DNA of 64,000 nt. Origin: Sipunculus nudus. Its lineage: Eukaryota > Annelida > Sipuncula > Golfingiida > Sipunculidae. The position numbers and the translations under genes were made by a program. The notes beneath the pieces were generated by a model that saw only the letters and a list, made by a program, of their open reading frames with translations, was not told the DNA's origin and did no database searches. Positions 24,520-36,224 of the stretch are shown here, one piece after another (positions within the stretch are counted from its first letter, which is position 1; every line of letters starts with the position of its first letter). The DNA is taken from contig CM049318.1 of assembly GCA_026874595.1 (NCBI GenBank), positions 19,815,456 through 19,879,455 of the forward strand, in the 5' to 3' direction.

Positions 24520-25800
24520 TATTTTCATTGCTTGCCGGAAATCTTCGATTTCGGCAAGCATATTGCTCAGTTGCGTATGTCTGTTTGTCTGTTTGTTTGT
24601 CTGCACTCTCCTGGCCACAATTTTGCCACAATCACCTTGAAACTTACAGGGATGTTGAAAAACATAATTTCTAGGTGCCCTATTGTTTTTGGTTAAAATA
24701 GGTCAAAGGTCAAAGGTCAAGGTCACGACAGGTATGGTTAACAGTTTTTGCACTATAACTTCGCCATAAATAGGCTTATCCACTTCTGCAATAGCTCAGT
24801 TTTTTTCGTCATCACCTGGCCTTTTCTTTTGACATGTAGCTTACTTAAATTTGCTGTTACCATGGTTACGCAATTTTGGGGAGAATTCATGGAATTTCGT
24901 GATATTTTTCAAATTTGCAGCAATCGTACTGATTCTGAGATATTTTGATGTAACACAAGAATATCTCGAAATTGTTTTTTCAGATTTTGGAAATGGCCGC
25001 CAGGGGGCGTTGCAGATGAAAAAACATGAACATTTGTTTTGGTGCTATACCTCCAGAACTATTAAACATTGGGCCATTTCCATCACAGCACCTTCAACTG
25101 GGGTCCATGGGCTTATTTTTGCGCATAGGTGCCAAAGTGCGCTATTGCCAGATTTCTCTACTTTTGGGGTAAAACTTTTGAATTTTGAAAATATGCAGTT
25201 TTCAGCTTCTAACTCTGTCAGTTTTTATGCTGGAGAGGTCAACTTTTTTGCATCTTGTAGCCCTTGGTGAGTTCTCGGTGATCCAATCAAAAATCTTGCA
25301 AAATATCGCACCGTTTCTCGTCAAACGAGAGTCTTCGAGATTTCATTAAATATGACCTACAGGTTGCATTTTTTTATCAATGGCTTTGAAATTGATATAT
25401 TTTGTGTTATTATATAAATATCTCGAAATCAGTTTTTCATTTTTTGGAAATAGCCACCAGGGGGCGTGGTACCTGAAACACTGTAACATATCATTTTTCT
25501 GCAATATCTCAAAAAATATTAAACGTGACACCATTTTTTTTGGTGGTATCTGAAACTAGGAACATTGGCTTATTCCTCCGCACATGTAGCTTTGTACTGC
25601 CGTTACCATGGTTACCAAATTTTGGGGTAAAACGTGACAACTTGTAAATACAAAGTTTACCTGCTTCTATCTCTGTAGATATTTGCCATAGAAAGGTCTG
25701 GTTTTCGGCGTTAGACAGCATCTGTCTAGTTCTTAGTCATTCAATCGCAAGTCTCGTCATATCTCGCACCGTTTCTCGTGAAACGAGAACACGTGACCAT
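24520..25800. repeat. Interspersed repeat with hairpin and TGTTTGTCTG tract
   Basis: It starts with an imperfect hairpin (GCTTGCCGGAAATC, loop, GATTTCGGCAAGC) near 24529-24559, then a TCTG/TTTG run and a conserved block ('ctctcctggccacaattttg', 'ccacaatcaccttgaaactt'). Then come 'caaaggtcaaaggtcaaggtcac' and internally repetitive sequence with 'ccagggggcg' twice (25010, 25450). The hairpin, TCTG tract and conserved block recur at 26077 and 26143 onward, which marks this as a dispersed family. No protein remnant was recognised. Confidence 0.75.
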
Positions 25801-26067
25801 TCAAAGAAATGCCTATAATTCTGTCATTTTTTACGCCACAGACACATGGTCTGCAGCGCCGGATAGCGTCGGACACTCGCAGTCACATTCAGGGGTCGCA
25901 TTGTAAGTCTCGTCAAATCTCGCGCCGTGTTTCACCAAACCACGAAGTCACGTGCCGTCGCCGCAAGTGCCGGCAGGGTCCCTACGGTGGGCGGCCGGCT
26001 TGTGCAGCGGTGCGTGACGGCCTTTCCGGGCCCTGTCTATTATCATACATGTTGGAGGCACAGTCAC

Positions 26068-27015
26068 AACTTTATTGCTTGCCGGAAATCTTCGATTTCG
26101 GCAAGCATATTGCTCAGTTGCGTATGTCTGTTTGTCTGTTTGTTGCTTGCCGGAAATCTTTGATTCCGGCAAGCATATTGGTCAGTTGCGTATGTCTGTT
26201 TGTCTGTTTGTCTGTTTGTCTGTCTGTTTGTTTGTCTGCACTCTCCTGGCCACAATTTTGCCACAATCACCTTGAAACTTTCAGAGATGATGGAGAATTA
26301 AATTTCTAGGTGCCTCACACACATATCATTATATTGACCATATCTCTAAAACCCAAAGCCTCAATTACAGAAACTATGGCTTATTTTCTTTCCCTGAGTC
26401 TTCTCCATGACCTAGTAATGTCATCTGGTCTAATTCTTGTATGACTTTGTCAGGGTGTATGTCTGTTTGTCAGTTGTCCTCAAATCTGCCTACTTGCTGG
26501 TTCTTGCGTCTCATATATAGCATTCTACAGGCCACAGTTTTTTTCAGGAATCCTTTTAAAACTGGTACATCTTATGTGTTTCACTAATATCTCAAAACAG
26601 ATTTTTCATTTTCCGGATATAGCCACTAGGGGGCGCTGCACCTTCACCTCCCCAACATATCATGTTTTGGCCATATCTCCAAAATTATAAACCTTATCTA
26701 CATAAACCATCGCTAATTTTGCTCTTCTTTGCCTTCGGCACTTTTGTCTGGTAATCTGTTATCACAGATGTGTCAGTATGTTTGTCTGTTAGTCTTTTGT
26801 GGTCAGCTTTGTCTGCTTCCTCGTTGTTTTGTCTGATATGTCATTTTACAGGCCACAACTTCTCAGCAAACGCTGAGGGTAATTCAAATAATAGAAACCC
26901 CACAATATGTTCTGTCTGTCCATCTGTCTGTCATTTCAACTTCCGGCAAGCGTTCGACCTCTGGTCGTCTAGTTTGAAGGTTAATTTTATCAGTACTTGG
27001 TTAGTCATATTTTTA
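26068..27015. repeat. Second and third partial copies of the hairpin repeat family
   Basis: Hairpins at about 26077-26107 and 26143-26173 lie back to back, the first followed by only a truncated TCTG tract. The second is followed by a longer TGTTTGTCTG run and the same 'ctctcctggccacaattttg' block. More TCTG-rich tracts and 'ccactagggggcgctg' occur to about 26960, ending at a half hairpin ('cttccggcaagcg'). Confidence 0.75.
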
Positions 27016-27584
27016 TAACAGGAAAATAAACAGAAAGAAATCTTAATATTTTGCTATCAGCATGCACAGCTGTACCATAAGAATTTCCAGTAACCCCCCC
27101 CCCCCCAAAAAAAAAAAAAAAAACTACGCGTCGTGTTATCTTTATTCAGAAATCGAGAACCCTGGCAAGATGAATACATTAAACTATAACAAAACGTGTT
27201 TATGTGTTATTAACTAATCACATAAGAAATCATAAATAAGGCAGAGTTAATATAAGAGGATGGTTCAACAGAAATAATAGTGAATTTCGTACATTAGCTG
27301 GACAAAGCTGCCAAATCAACTGTCCACAGTAACCAAACATAAAGAAATGGTAGAATAATGAAACTTTTAAAAAACATTATAATAACGAGAGGTGTACGCT
27401 TTATGGAGGTGCACACTTAAAAGAATTTTTACTGTATATAAATATCATCGTTTGCTAAATTGTTATCATAACACTGATAAATGATATACAGTTAAAATAC
27501 CTGCAGTAAGCTTTCAATTGATTAAAGAGATAATTACATTACAATAAAATAAAGACTGTCTTTGGCAGTCATAATAACAATATA
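27016..27584. other. No gene recognised; C-run/A-run tract at 27095-27123
   Basis: AT-rich sequence containing a run of about 13 C followed by about 17 A. The A-run could be the tail of a retroposed copy, but no adjoining element was identified. Confidence 0.45.
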
Positions 27585-27850
27585 TAAACACCATGCACCA
27601 CCGCCGTGAAGAATCGTAACACCACCGTGTCAACACCGTGTCAACACCGTGGCCAATCCGTATCAGAATCGTTGGCAACCCTGACAAACCTTAGCAACAC
27701 CTTGATGTTCCGTGGTGATACCGTATTGCTCGCCGGTCCTGCTACCGTGTACAGTATAGCCTACCGCGGTGGTCCGTATTACATCCGCTGAATTACCGGC
27801 TCCTACCGTGGTGTAATCGTTGTGATACCTTGGGACAACGTACAGTAACC
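27585..27850. repeat. Degenerate ACCGTG-rich repeat region
   Basis: The hexamer ACCGTG (or CCGTGG/CCGTAT) recurs more than ten times in about 260 bp at irregular 11-30-bp spacing, in a local GC-rich island. It is consistent with a decayed minisatellite, and an open frame across it (27606-27791) is not supported as a gene. Confidence 0.6.
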
Positions 27851-28341
27851 CTAGTACAATTGTGACCCATTATTTCCGCCCCTCCCCAAAAAAGGATTTG
27901 CGGGACCACCACAGTTTGCTACGGATGACAGGTGAACAATTTATGGATGGCCTATGTTGATCCGTAGGTGATTATTTGGGGTATACCGATATAAGTACCG
28001 TGACAGTGTGGTCTAGGCTTTACATGTAATTCTAGTTTTCAGTAGATCTGAGCGATATAATCAATATATCGGTGTATCGCATCGCGTTATGGCGAATCAC
28101 ATTTTATCGAATGACCTTTTATCGCATATACCCGTAATACTCCTCAATAGTGTTTATCGATATTTTGTCAAATTTGACTTAAACTTTATTGTGGTAAATA
28201 TTAGATTTTTTGCTACAAATTCAGATATCAAAATGGATCTTAATTAGTTAAAAGCTGAAAGTGAAAGCCGCTTACGTATCGGACATGTGCAAGTAGACTT
28301 GATAGAGCATGCTTATGATCATGCTTAAGTCCGTCACATAT

Positions 28342-28488
28342 ATATTATATAGTAAGTATTAATATCACTGTCACTAGAGGAATGTGACGTTTTGTATATA
28401 TTTAGGTATAGGGTGTATGATCAGAGAATTGTTTTGCAGATTACTATTTTATTGTATGTAATATCATGTTTATTCATTAGCATGGGAA
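28342..28488. repeat. 147-bp direct repeat, copy 1
   Basis: From 'atattatatagtaagtatt' to 'ttagcatgggaa' this sequence is repeated with about ten substitutions and no obvious indel at 28843-28989, an offset of 501 bp. The ends do not have TG...CA termini, so the pair does not look like LTRs. Confidence 0.93.
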
Positions 28489-28842
28489 ACACTATTAACT
28501 TTTAATAATTTATAAATATTTACGCCTTCCATCTTATGATGACCGCAGGAATATCAAGCGTAATCTGTACAATATTTATGATCTTTGTGACGCGGTACAT
28601 GTATACACACCTTCTGTCCCTTTCTGTGCAAAATTACAGCCCAGAATGCTCCTGTAACTAAGTAAGTTTGCACATGTAGGGCACAAACCTTTAATTTAAA
28701 TGTTTCTTTGAGACCTGTTACAATAAGAAACTACAAGTACTTTATGAAGTTCCTTACTCGGTGATATTGCTAATATACCTGTGTGAAATAAAATGACCTA
28801 CGCGAATGCTGTAATTATGTTTAACATGATAATTAATTAAAA

Positions 28843-28989
28843 ATATTATATAGTAAGTATTGATATCACTGTCAGTAGAGGTCTGTGACTTTTTGTATAT
28901 ATTTAGGTATAGGGTTTATGATCAGAGAATTGTTTTGCAGATTACTATTTTATTGTATGCATTATCATGTTTAGCCATTAGCATGGGAA
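28843..28989. repeat. 147-bp direct repeat, copy 2
   Basis: Partner of the repeat at 28342-28488. The 354 bp between them do not resemble either copy. Such a pair could be an old tandem duplication of a ~500-bp unit whose other part has diverged, or two insertions of a small repeat. Confidence 0.93.
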
Positions 28990-29682
28990 GATCATTTAGG
29001 AGTAGCACCTGGTTTGTTTAATATCGACATCAGAGAGATTTAGCGATCAGTATATAATACCTGTACCTTTAATGTTCCCTTCCGTTTGAACTGTAAACTG
29101 TGAGAAGCCGATATTGTACGACAATCTCCTTAAAAACGGCGTTTACCTGGCGCCAACATGTCTATGTCTGTCTGTGTATTTCACGTAGAGTAGTTTTTCC
29201 CACGTGTAATGCCTGGGGGCGTGTCGACATCGAATTTGATGTTTGTGACAGCGCAACAGATGGATATTGGTGCTGATTGGAGGAGGAGTCTGGCGGGAAT
29301 TTTGGCATGAGGAACCGGGAAAAAGCTGAAAAGCGGGCTATTATCGAGAGACGACCCGGTAACCGCTTTGAGAGTGGTGTTGTACCTGGTTGTAGCTGGG
29401 AGCAGTCCAACAAGCTGGTCTGCTTTTCTTCGGTGAGCCTTGTGAGGCCATAGCGTCATAGTGAATGGACAGTCAGTCTGCGGGAGCCGTCTTCTGATGC
29501 TGTGTGCAGTAATGCAGACACTGTGGTGATGTTTGCCGATGGACAGGCAATTCTAGTCGTTTATAGAGCTCCCAGTAACAGGCAAGAGACTACGTCTTGA
29601 CACAGAGTTATAACGTTGCTGAGATTCGCTAGTGAGAGTTTACTTGGTATCCGACAGCCGGAGAGTGGTGGTTGAGTGCAGC

Positions 29683-29746
<64 letters not shown>

Positions 29747-30039
29747 GTAGACAGAGGGCTCTAACACAAGACATTTTTGGATTGGCGCTTGAGTTGTATC
29801 CACAGACTGGTAACGCGTGTTCTGCGGTAAAGGCCTTCCGCTAGAGGTGAACTACAGTGCGAGTCAGTGATTTGGAGTTTAATATTTACACAGGGATTAC
29901 GCTAGAACTGTTGATTTGTCTCTGAGGAGTCACTTGATGTGAATCAGCTGTTGGGAGGACTTGGTTTATGTGAACTGAGAATAGGACAGTGTGATTTCAT
30001 TCTTGATGTTGATGTTGACTTCCCCCCAGTGATCAGTAT
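28990..30039. other. No supported gene; contains (AG)n at 29684-29744
   Basis: A moderately GC-rich stretch (29100-30000) without a long plus- or minus-strand frame. It holds a 61-bp AG run and ends in the target duplication ATCAGTAT (30032-30039) of the hAT-like element. Confidence 0.5.
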
Positions 30040-32702
30040 CATTGGCGTAGATCCCGGGGGGGGGGGGGGGGGGGTGGGGGTATATATACCCCCCAATATT
30101 TGACAAGGGGGGTATGGCCTATTGTATTATACCCCCCAATGTTTTGACCGTGTGTAGGAAAAAATGGGGATTTTCAGTTTTTTCACACTTTAAAACCCTG
30201 CCACAGAATTCATAATTAAAATGGGATGTCTTCAGTTTTTGCTATCAAAATGCTTGGATTTTAAACAGTGGAAGAGGAAAACCCACAAATATGCTGAAGA
30301 AACATAAATCCATAAGTTACCACATTAGACTCCTTTGGCTTAACAGCGCCTTTGCCTGAACTAAATCAAAGAACGAAACCAATTATTTTGTAAATCTTTT
30401 AACCCTTTGGATGCCGGTGATCATTATCATAGACAAATTGTAAACCCATCATCTAATGAGCAAACATAAAAGATCACATACTTTACAAGATCATAAGTAG
30501 AGAAAATCTGCTTACTTTATTATTGTAGCATATTTCTTCCTAAGATATGTATTCAACAAATTAAAAAAATGACTGAATGGAAACAACTTCACAAAACATC
30601 CTCCTTTTGTTAATATTCATCTGCTTGAACTGGAAGAATGAATTTAACAAACTGAAAATTTAACATCAATTGCCCTTAATTCAAATAGGTTTCCTAATGA
30701 GATTTCTTAGATAATATGGAATAGATGTGAAAAATCTTGATACTAGAAATATTTTGCAATGTCTTATGGGCTTACCAAAAATCAGAAATAGCATAATTTT
30801 GGTGACAGAATTATTTGGATAGCATAGGAATTATGTGGTACCAGTAGGCTAAAGTATGCACCTCTGTCCTCAGATCTTGTACCTACAACAAGTCACATTT
30901 ACACACTGAAGGGTTGTGTACACTGACATCAGTTATTTTATGTAAAATCGAAGCATTTTTAAGTTTGATAGGTATACATATGTTGACTTACTTTTAATGA
31001 GGAACTAATTGGTCGCGAAAAACTCACGATATAGTTAGGAACTTTTTCAACTTTGTATCGTTCTGTTAATATGAAAAAAAAAACATCCAGAGGGACACAT
31101 CCGGGTAAAGGTAAGTAAAAGAAAGTTTTCTTTATCTAAGTAAAGTTTAAATTTGGGTTGAAGTTAATATTATCAAATCCAGAAAAAGATGGAAAATGTG
31201 TACTCACTTTTAGTGGTGTTAGTGAGAAGGTCAGAAAACGGTACTATAACATGGGCTTCACATGCGCATTATATCGCATTCCATCATGTTTCGCAGCGTG
31301 CAGGTTTGTGGTATGCTTTAATTTCTACTAGGGGAAAAATTAGGCTTACCTCCTACGCCTAGCTAGATTTATTCTGAACGAGTAGCTGTGGCGACTGCTA
31401 TCAATCACCATACAGAATAGCTCAGGAAAGGAATTATTTCAGGGAGTTGGAGGCAGGCCTAACAGGCCTATAGCCCTATTATATGCATGGTAAATATGGA
31501 CAGATTCTTGGGTCACAATAAGTCGTGTAGCCCTTAACCCGAGAGAAAATCTAATGGTATTCATTTCACTTTTAAAACACCATAGGAAAGGTTTCATAAG
31601 ATGTAGGCCTATGTGCGAAAGTTATCTCTTTTTCATTGTGTTATAGGTGCTCCTTTTATTATGTAACACGGGCGTAACTCGTGTAGTTTAATCCGTACTG
31701 GTTGAACTCTCGTCATGTGAGCTTTGGGTTTTCACGCCTGGTCGTGGGTCACGTGATGAGCCTAGTGTGTGGAGATACACAGCGTTGTCTTTCTAGAGAA
31801 TTCCTGAAGCGCTAGTTTACTGTGATTGGGCAAGAACATATAGACTGTTCGAGAAGTGGAAGATTCCCGGTTTGGGATGTAAAGTTATATAGGCAGACAG
31901 CAGAGCAGATTCCAGCGGACGCAGAAGCGTATGTCAGATTCTAAGACCTTATCCAACAAATGCGGCAATTATACATTTTCAAAGACTTTCTCCTGGATTT
32001 TATGCATTTGGACTTCAGTTTGCTTTCTGGATGTTGCAAGAACTTTCCACAGGACTGTCATTCTCCGAGAGTTTACATTTAAAGGACTTATCGTTGTGAT
32101 GGTGTCGGTATCGAGATATTGTACCATTATCTTTCTGTGTGATTGTAATGACTTGTTGCTATAAAGCTGTTTAACTGTATAATTGTATTGATTTAGAGTA
32201 TTGTATTGTAAGGTTTGTTTTAGGAATAAATTATAGTTATTTGTTAACAAAAAACACTGACTTCTTTATTCATTCCCCTAGACATTTCCCGCTGCCTAGT
32301 GTTACAGAATCTGATTTTTTTATCTCCATTTTTATCTCATTGCTGCTTTTTAATGTTTCTAACTCTATGAAGCCATGTTTATGCCAATGGGAATAAGAAC
32401 AAAGCAAAAAAAGGCACTAAGAGGCTTATCGTTCGTATTTGAGTAGATGTATTTTAAAGTATGAAAATAAGGTGAGTAAATAAATGCTGTAAAATATTAT
32501 TTCATTATCCTACAAAGATGCCATATTCAATGGTAACTCGTACGTTCATTTTAATCAAAATTTCACTTAAAGTATTCATCAGATTGCACCTATTCACTTT
32601 GAAAAAACCCAAAAACTTCCAGCTTCTGAGGGGGGAACTCCCCCCTCAGACACCACCCTGTAGCACATACCCCCCAATGAAAAAAACTTTTCTACGCCAC
32701 TG
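30040..32702. mobile_element. hAT-like (Zaphod-type ends) DNA transposon, non-autonomous or decayed
   Basis: The ends CATTGGCGTAGA and the inverse of TCTACGCCACTG pair as CAnTGGCGTAGA. Both sides are flanked by ATCAGTAT (30032-30039 and 32703-32710), an 8-bp duplication typical of hAT elements. Subterminal G/C-runs ('acccccccaatg', 'gaggggggaactcccccctc') also resemble hAT-Zaphod ends as I know them. The 2,663-bp element has no open transposase frame. Its right half is interrupted by an LTR-like insertion. Confidence 0.85.
31662..32305 (+). mobile_element. Solo LTR-like insertion nested in the hAT-like element
   Basis: The 644-bp segment begins TGTAACAC and ends GTGTTACA, a perfect 8-bp inverted terminal repeat with the canonical TG...CA. 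Inside, in the right order, are a TATA-like TTATATAGG near 31886, a purine-rich leader, an AATAAA at about 32225 and a short U5-like tail. No internal retroviral-type coding region is present, so this is best read as a solo LTR of a retrotransposon. I could not see a clear 4-6-bp target duplication, which lowers confidence. Confidence 0.65.
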
Positions 32703-32710
32703 ATCAGTAT

Positions 32711-33370
32711 GTACCTATTTATTTGTTATTATAATTATTTTGTTAAAGTACGACGTCTTTTATTATATTTGAAGTATACATTGCGTGTGTGTAATCTCAG
32801 GTCTGCCTCTTGTTTTGACTGACTGAAAAGAACCGGGAAGTTCACATCCCCAGTGCTGTGACAATAATCAGAAAACACATTTGTTTCTTGTAAACTATCG
32901 CAATACGTACCCCAATACGCCGGCACATATTGCAAAATATTGCGATACAAAAACTGCTGGCAATATCAAGCCCTAATTTGTATATAGGAACAGTCCCTTA
33001 TATGACTGTATGTGTGTGTTTGTATTATTTATACGTCTTTATACGTTTTGTTACAGTTATCTTTGTCGAAATAACTTTACACTAAATATACTCTTGCTTG
33101 GTAGACATGTATTGCTTTACCTGATAACATCTATAACTCTCATAGGACAGTCACAGATCTCCACCTTTTCATCAATTTGTCTGTACTCCGTATAGATACC
33201 AAGAAAATCGACATTGATAATTTGAAAAAAGCGTAGTTTTTGATCCCTGTGAACTTGAAAAAATAGGTCACTGAAACTGGGTAAAATTAATTAAATACAT
33301 CTTGATTAAGTATCTATGAAATCGGATGAAAAAAGTGGCAGAGTAATAATAAGAAGAATAAAACATGCAC
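32711..33370. other. No gene recognised
   Basis: AT-rich sequence between the hAT-like element and the second duplication block; no feature seen. Confidence 0.5.
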
Positions 33371-33899
33371 ATACAGGCACACTTTTATCAGCGAAAGTAA
33401 AGTATATAACGTATAAAAAAAACCCCAAGGAAATCACTCTTACAGGATAGAAACGCATTCATATAGCTAACTATAAAACCAAGAACTGCAATAACATCCA
33501 AAAAATATATGTAAACGTGTGTCTTGTGTATCTGATATACTCTAGATTTTATTTTGACACATTTATTTTTTAAACAATAAAATGAAGTTAAACATCACAT
33601 TGCGCAAAAGTTATTTTTCAAGATTATCTATGTATATACTATTATATTTAATCAGCGAGTCTTTAAAACGCATTCTTCTATTACACAATAGTTTTTCAGG
33701 GAAATAAAATGTAACTTTATCTGTGTTGTGTTGATGAGAGGCAATCTGCCAACCTGTATCTTCCATCGAGATCATTATGCTCCATAAAACATGTGACGAA
33801 ATCACGATGGACCGCCTGCAAGTCTTTTCTCCATATACACAGTGTTTGCTCAAACTTTAATCAGTCTGATAGATCACAGCAGAAGCATTTTTCACCATG

Positions 33900-33961
<62 letters not shown>

Positions 33962-34553
33962 ATGCAGCACTATTTTGTCACATGTAGAAATCAATGACGG
34001 TGATCGGTCCATTAAAGCACTTAAACAGTTACAAAAAAATAATGGTTAAATACAATTATAATGCAAAGAAAGGAACCTATTTGAATTTTACTTCCCTATA
34101 CAATTAGTTTCCCATTGATTGAAAGGAGATATTGGAGTATCCCTTTTGTACCAACAAGACCTGGATAACTTTATCTCACCCGGGTGGAAGGTAATTCGTC
34201 GTGTGTGGCGGACATATATCTACAGTAGTTTTTTAAGTATGTCTTATACAGGATATATAACACGTGATATACTAATTCAACTTCATATAGGCTTATAAAA
34301 TAAAAGAGAGGTATGTTAAATATACATGGGAAAAGAAAAGCTTCCACTGGCCACGGTCAGTGGTTCAAAATATTTATTTAGCGCGCACGCCTCCTGGTGG
34401 CTGTTTTAAATGCGGCAGTCACATATCACAATTTTCCTAACTCCCATCCTTCTTCCATGTAAATTGTCCGAATTGGATTAAAGTTCTAGCATAATTTTGA
34501 TTGCAAACGTGAACTAATTTCAAGAGATGTGCACATATTATTGAAAATATGTA

Positions 34554-34728
34554 CAGTAGAATCTCCGAACCAAGGGTACTTACAAGACCGGACATATTTC
34601 CCGCAATAGAGATGTGCAATCAGTAGGGAGGCCATAGATTTCGGGAGCTACTTTAAAAAATTGCCTGTAAGTGGCCGTAAATAGGAGGTGCCTTTGTACA
34701 GCGTTTCCCGTAAGGAGAGGTTCCACTG
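34554..34728. mobile_element. 175-bp MITE, Tc1/mariner-pogo type, copy 2
   Basis: Same termini, length and TA flanks (34552-34553 and 34729-34730) as the copy at 15412-15586, again 9 bp past the stop codon. It was inherited through the segmental duplication rather than inserted independently. Confidence 0.85.
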
Positions 34729-34737
34729 TATGGTTCT

Positions 34738-36216
34738 TTAGGACTGTATGCAGTATCTTTCGACTGTCTCCTCCAGTCGACGGAGGAAATTCTTTAGGAA
34801 TTTCTGACTGACCATTGATGTATTAAAGGTAACTGTCCAGGTCAGGCGGCCATTGAACGTGGACACCCCGTGGTAAAAATAAGGCTCTTTCTTGGAAGAG
34901 TTCATCCCATTAACAGCTCTGCAGTAATGGGTCATCTGTATCTTGCATTTTTCTCCATATATGGTCGGTTCCGGGCCGGTGTTGCAGTTCCCTAGGTTAC
35001 TCAGGATTCCTTGTTGGATCAGGTTGAATTCTTCCATGAGCTGCATTAATGGTGTTGATTGTATTAGATCACAAAAATACCTTGACAGTTTCGCCATCTC
35101 TAAGCTCTTTTTCAGGGCAGCCCCTTTCTTAACCCCCGAAAATACATTTTTGCATGTGGACCAGAATTTCTCCTGAGTCCAATCTGGTCTAGCTTTGACC
35201 TTACTTTCGCCTTGACTGTTATAGGTGCTGAGGGGTTGAGGACTCTTCAGCCCGGCGTGGACCCTCATGTCAATTGGCCAGGTCATTTTTACTGGAGAAG
35301 GCGGCTTTATGTTCGCATCTTGATAGGCCCCATACAGAGCCACACTAGAAGCCACTAGAAGTACACTGTGGACAGAAACGCCATGTTGCTTTGAGCATTT
35401 GAGGAGAGCGGAAGTGACGTCACGGCTAAGGACGAGTGGCATTGCAAATGGAACACTTCCGTCATTGTTTTCGGCTCGACTTGGCTCATCCGGGTACTTC
35501 AGCTCAACGGCTGGAGGAACTCCAAATTTGCGGTTTTTCCAGCGGAGAGCACCGACCAATACTTTAAAGTACCAAGGCGTGGAGCCCTCTTCCTTTACCA
35601 AAGCCGTCTCATATGAATCGACGAGTGGAATGCTGGGAAGGATATCTGTGGTGTCTTGCTCATTCACTACCGCTGACAGAACAGGATATAACTGTCGGTA
35701 CAAAAAGTCGAACCCGCTCTTTCCGTCGACGATGGCGTGGTGTATGGTGAGTACAACCATGTAATGATAACACGATTCGTCCTTGTCTGCATTCATTATC
35801 GGCACCAACGTCACACGGTAGAGTTGACCATTCTTTTCGTCCAGGGGGATTTTAGAAATGTCACGTAACAATGTTGGCCAATCATCTCTAACAATAGGGT
35901 CTGCCGATCTCACGTCTAAGATCTCTTCTGGATTTTCCACAGGAACAAATCTATATCCAAAAGGATTTTCTTTTACACTTTTGTCGATGACGATCTTCAT
36001 CCGAAGTATCTCTTGGGCCCGGACAGTGACAGTGACTGCCTTTCTTACGTGTTCTAAAGTGAGCGGACTGCTGGTCTCCAAGAACATCATGTGATAACAA
36101 AGAATGGGCTCCATTACCTCACCGAGGTAATACATGAACGCCTCGTTCATACCTAGCGGTCTTCCAGCGCCCTTGTCGCCATCTGATATGGGTTTATAAC
36201 TGATTGCTTCAGCCAT
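34738..36216 (-). CDS. CoA-dependent acyltransferase, HHxxxDG (condensation/CAT-like) family, 492 aa
   Basis: This is an intact single-exon duplicate of the gene at 15596-17074, with the same length and about 94% identity (28 substitutions by my count, spread along the protein). The motif is HHAIVDG at residues 159-165, so Thr161 has become Ala while both histidines, Asp and Gly remain. The blocks KYPDEPSR, WPIDMRVHAG, SNLGNC and YHGVSTFNG are unchanged. It has no signal peptide or membrane segment. The start is supported by the acceptor TTTTATTTCAG with the 8-nt leader GTGCAGTA. The gene lies downstream of an unusually long 5' UTR intron (6.8 kb) filled with minisatellite. An active enzyme is expected from residue conservation; the substrate is unknown. 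Confidence 0.93.
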   Translation of the reverse strand: MAEAISYKPISDGDKGAGRPLGMNEAFMYYLGEVMEPILCYHMMFLETSSPLTLEHVRKAVTVTVRAQEILRMKIVIDKSVKENPFGYRFVPVENPEEILDVRSADPIVRDDWPTLLRDISKIPLDEKNGQLYRVTLVPIMNADKDESCYHYMVVLTIHHAIVDGKSGFDFLYRQLYPVLSAVVNEQDTTDILPSIPLVDSYETALVKEEGSTPWYFKVLVGALRWKNRKFGVPPAVELKYPDEPSRAENNDGSVPFAMPLVLSRDVTSALLKCSKQHGVSVHSVLLVASSVALYGAYQDANIKPPSPVKMTWPIDMRVHAGLKSPQPLSTYNSQGESKVKARPDWTQEKFWSTCKNVFSGVKKGAALKKSLEMAKLSRYFCDLIQSTPLMQLMEEFNLIQQGILSNLGNCNTGPEPTIYGEKCKIQMTHYCRAVNGMNSSKKEPYFYHGVSTFNGRLTWTVTFNTSMVSQKFLKNFLRRLEETVERYCIQS

Positions 36217-36224
36217 TACTGCAC

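Noticed and set aside
28342-28989. Pair of LTRs of a short retrotransposon
   Set aside because: The repeats lack TG...CA ends and polyadenylation or promoter signals, and no primer-binding or polypurine site is visible between them.
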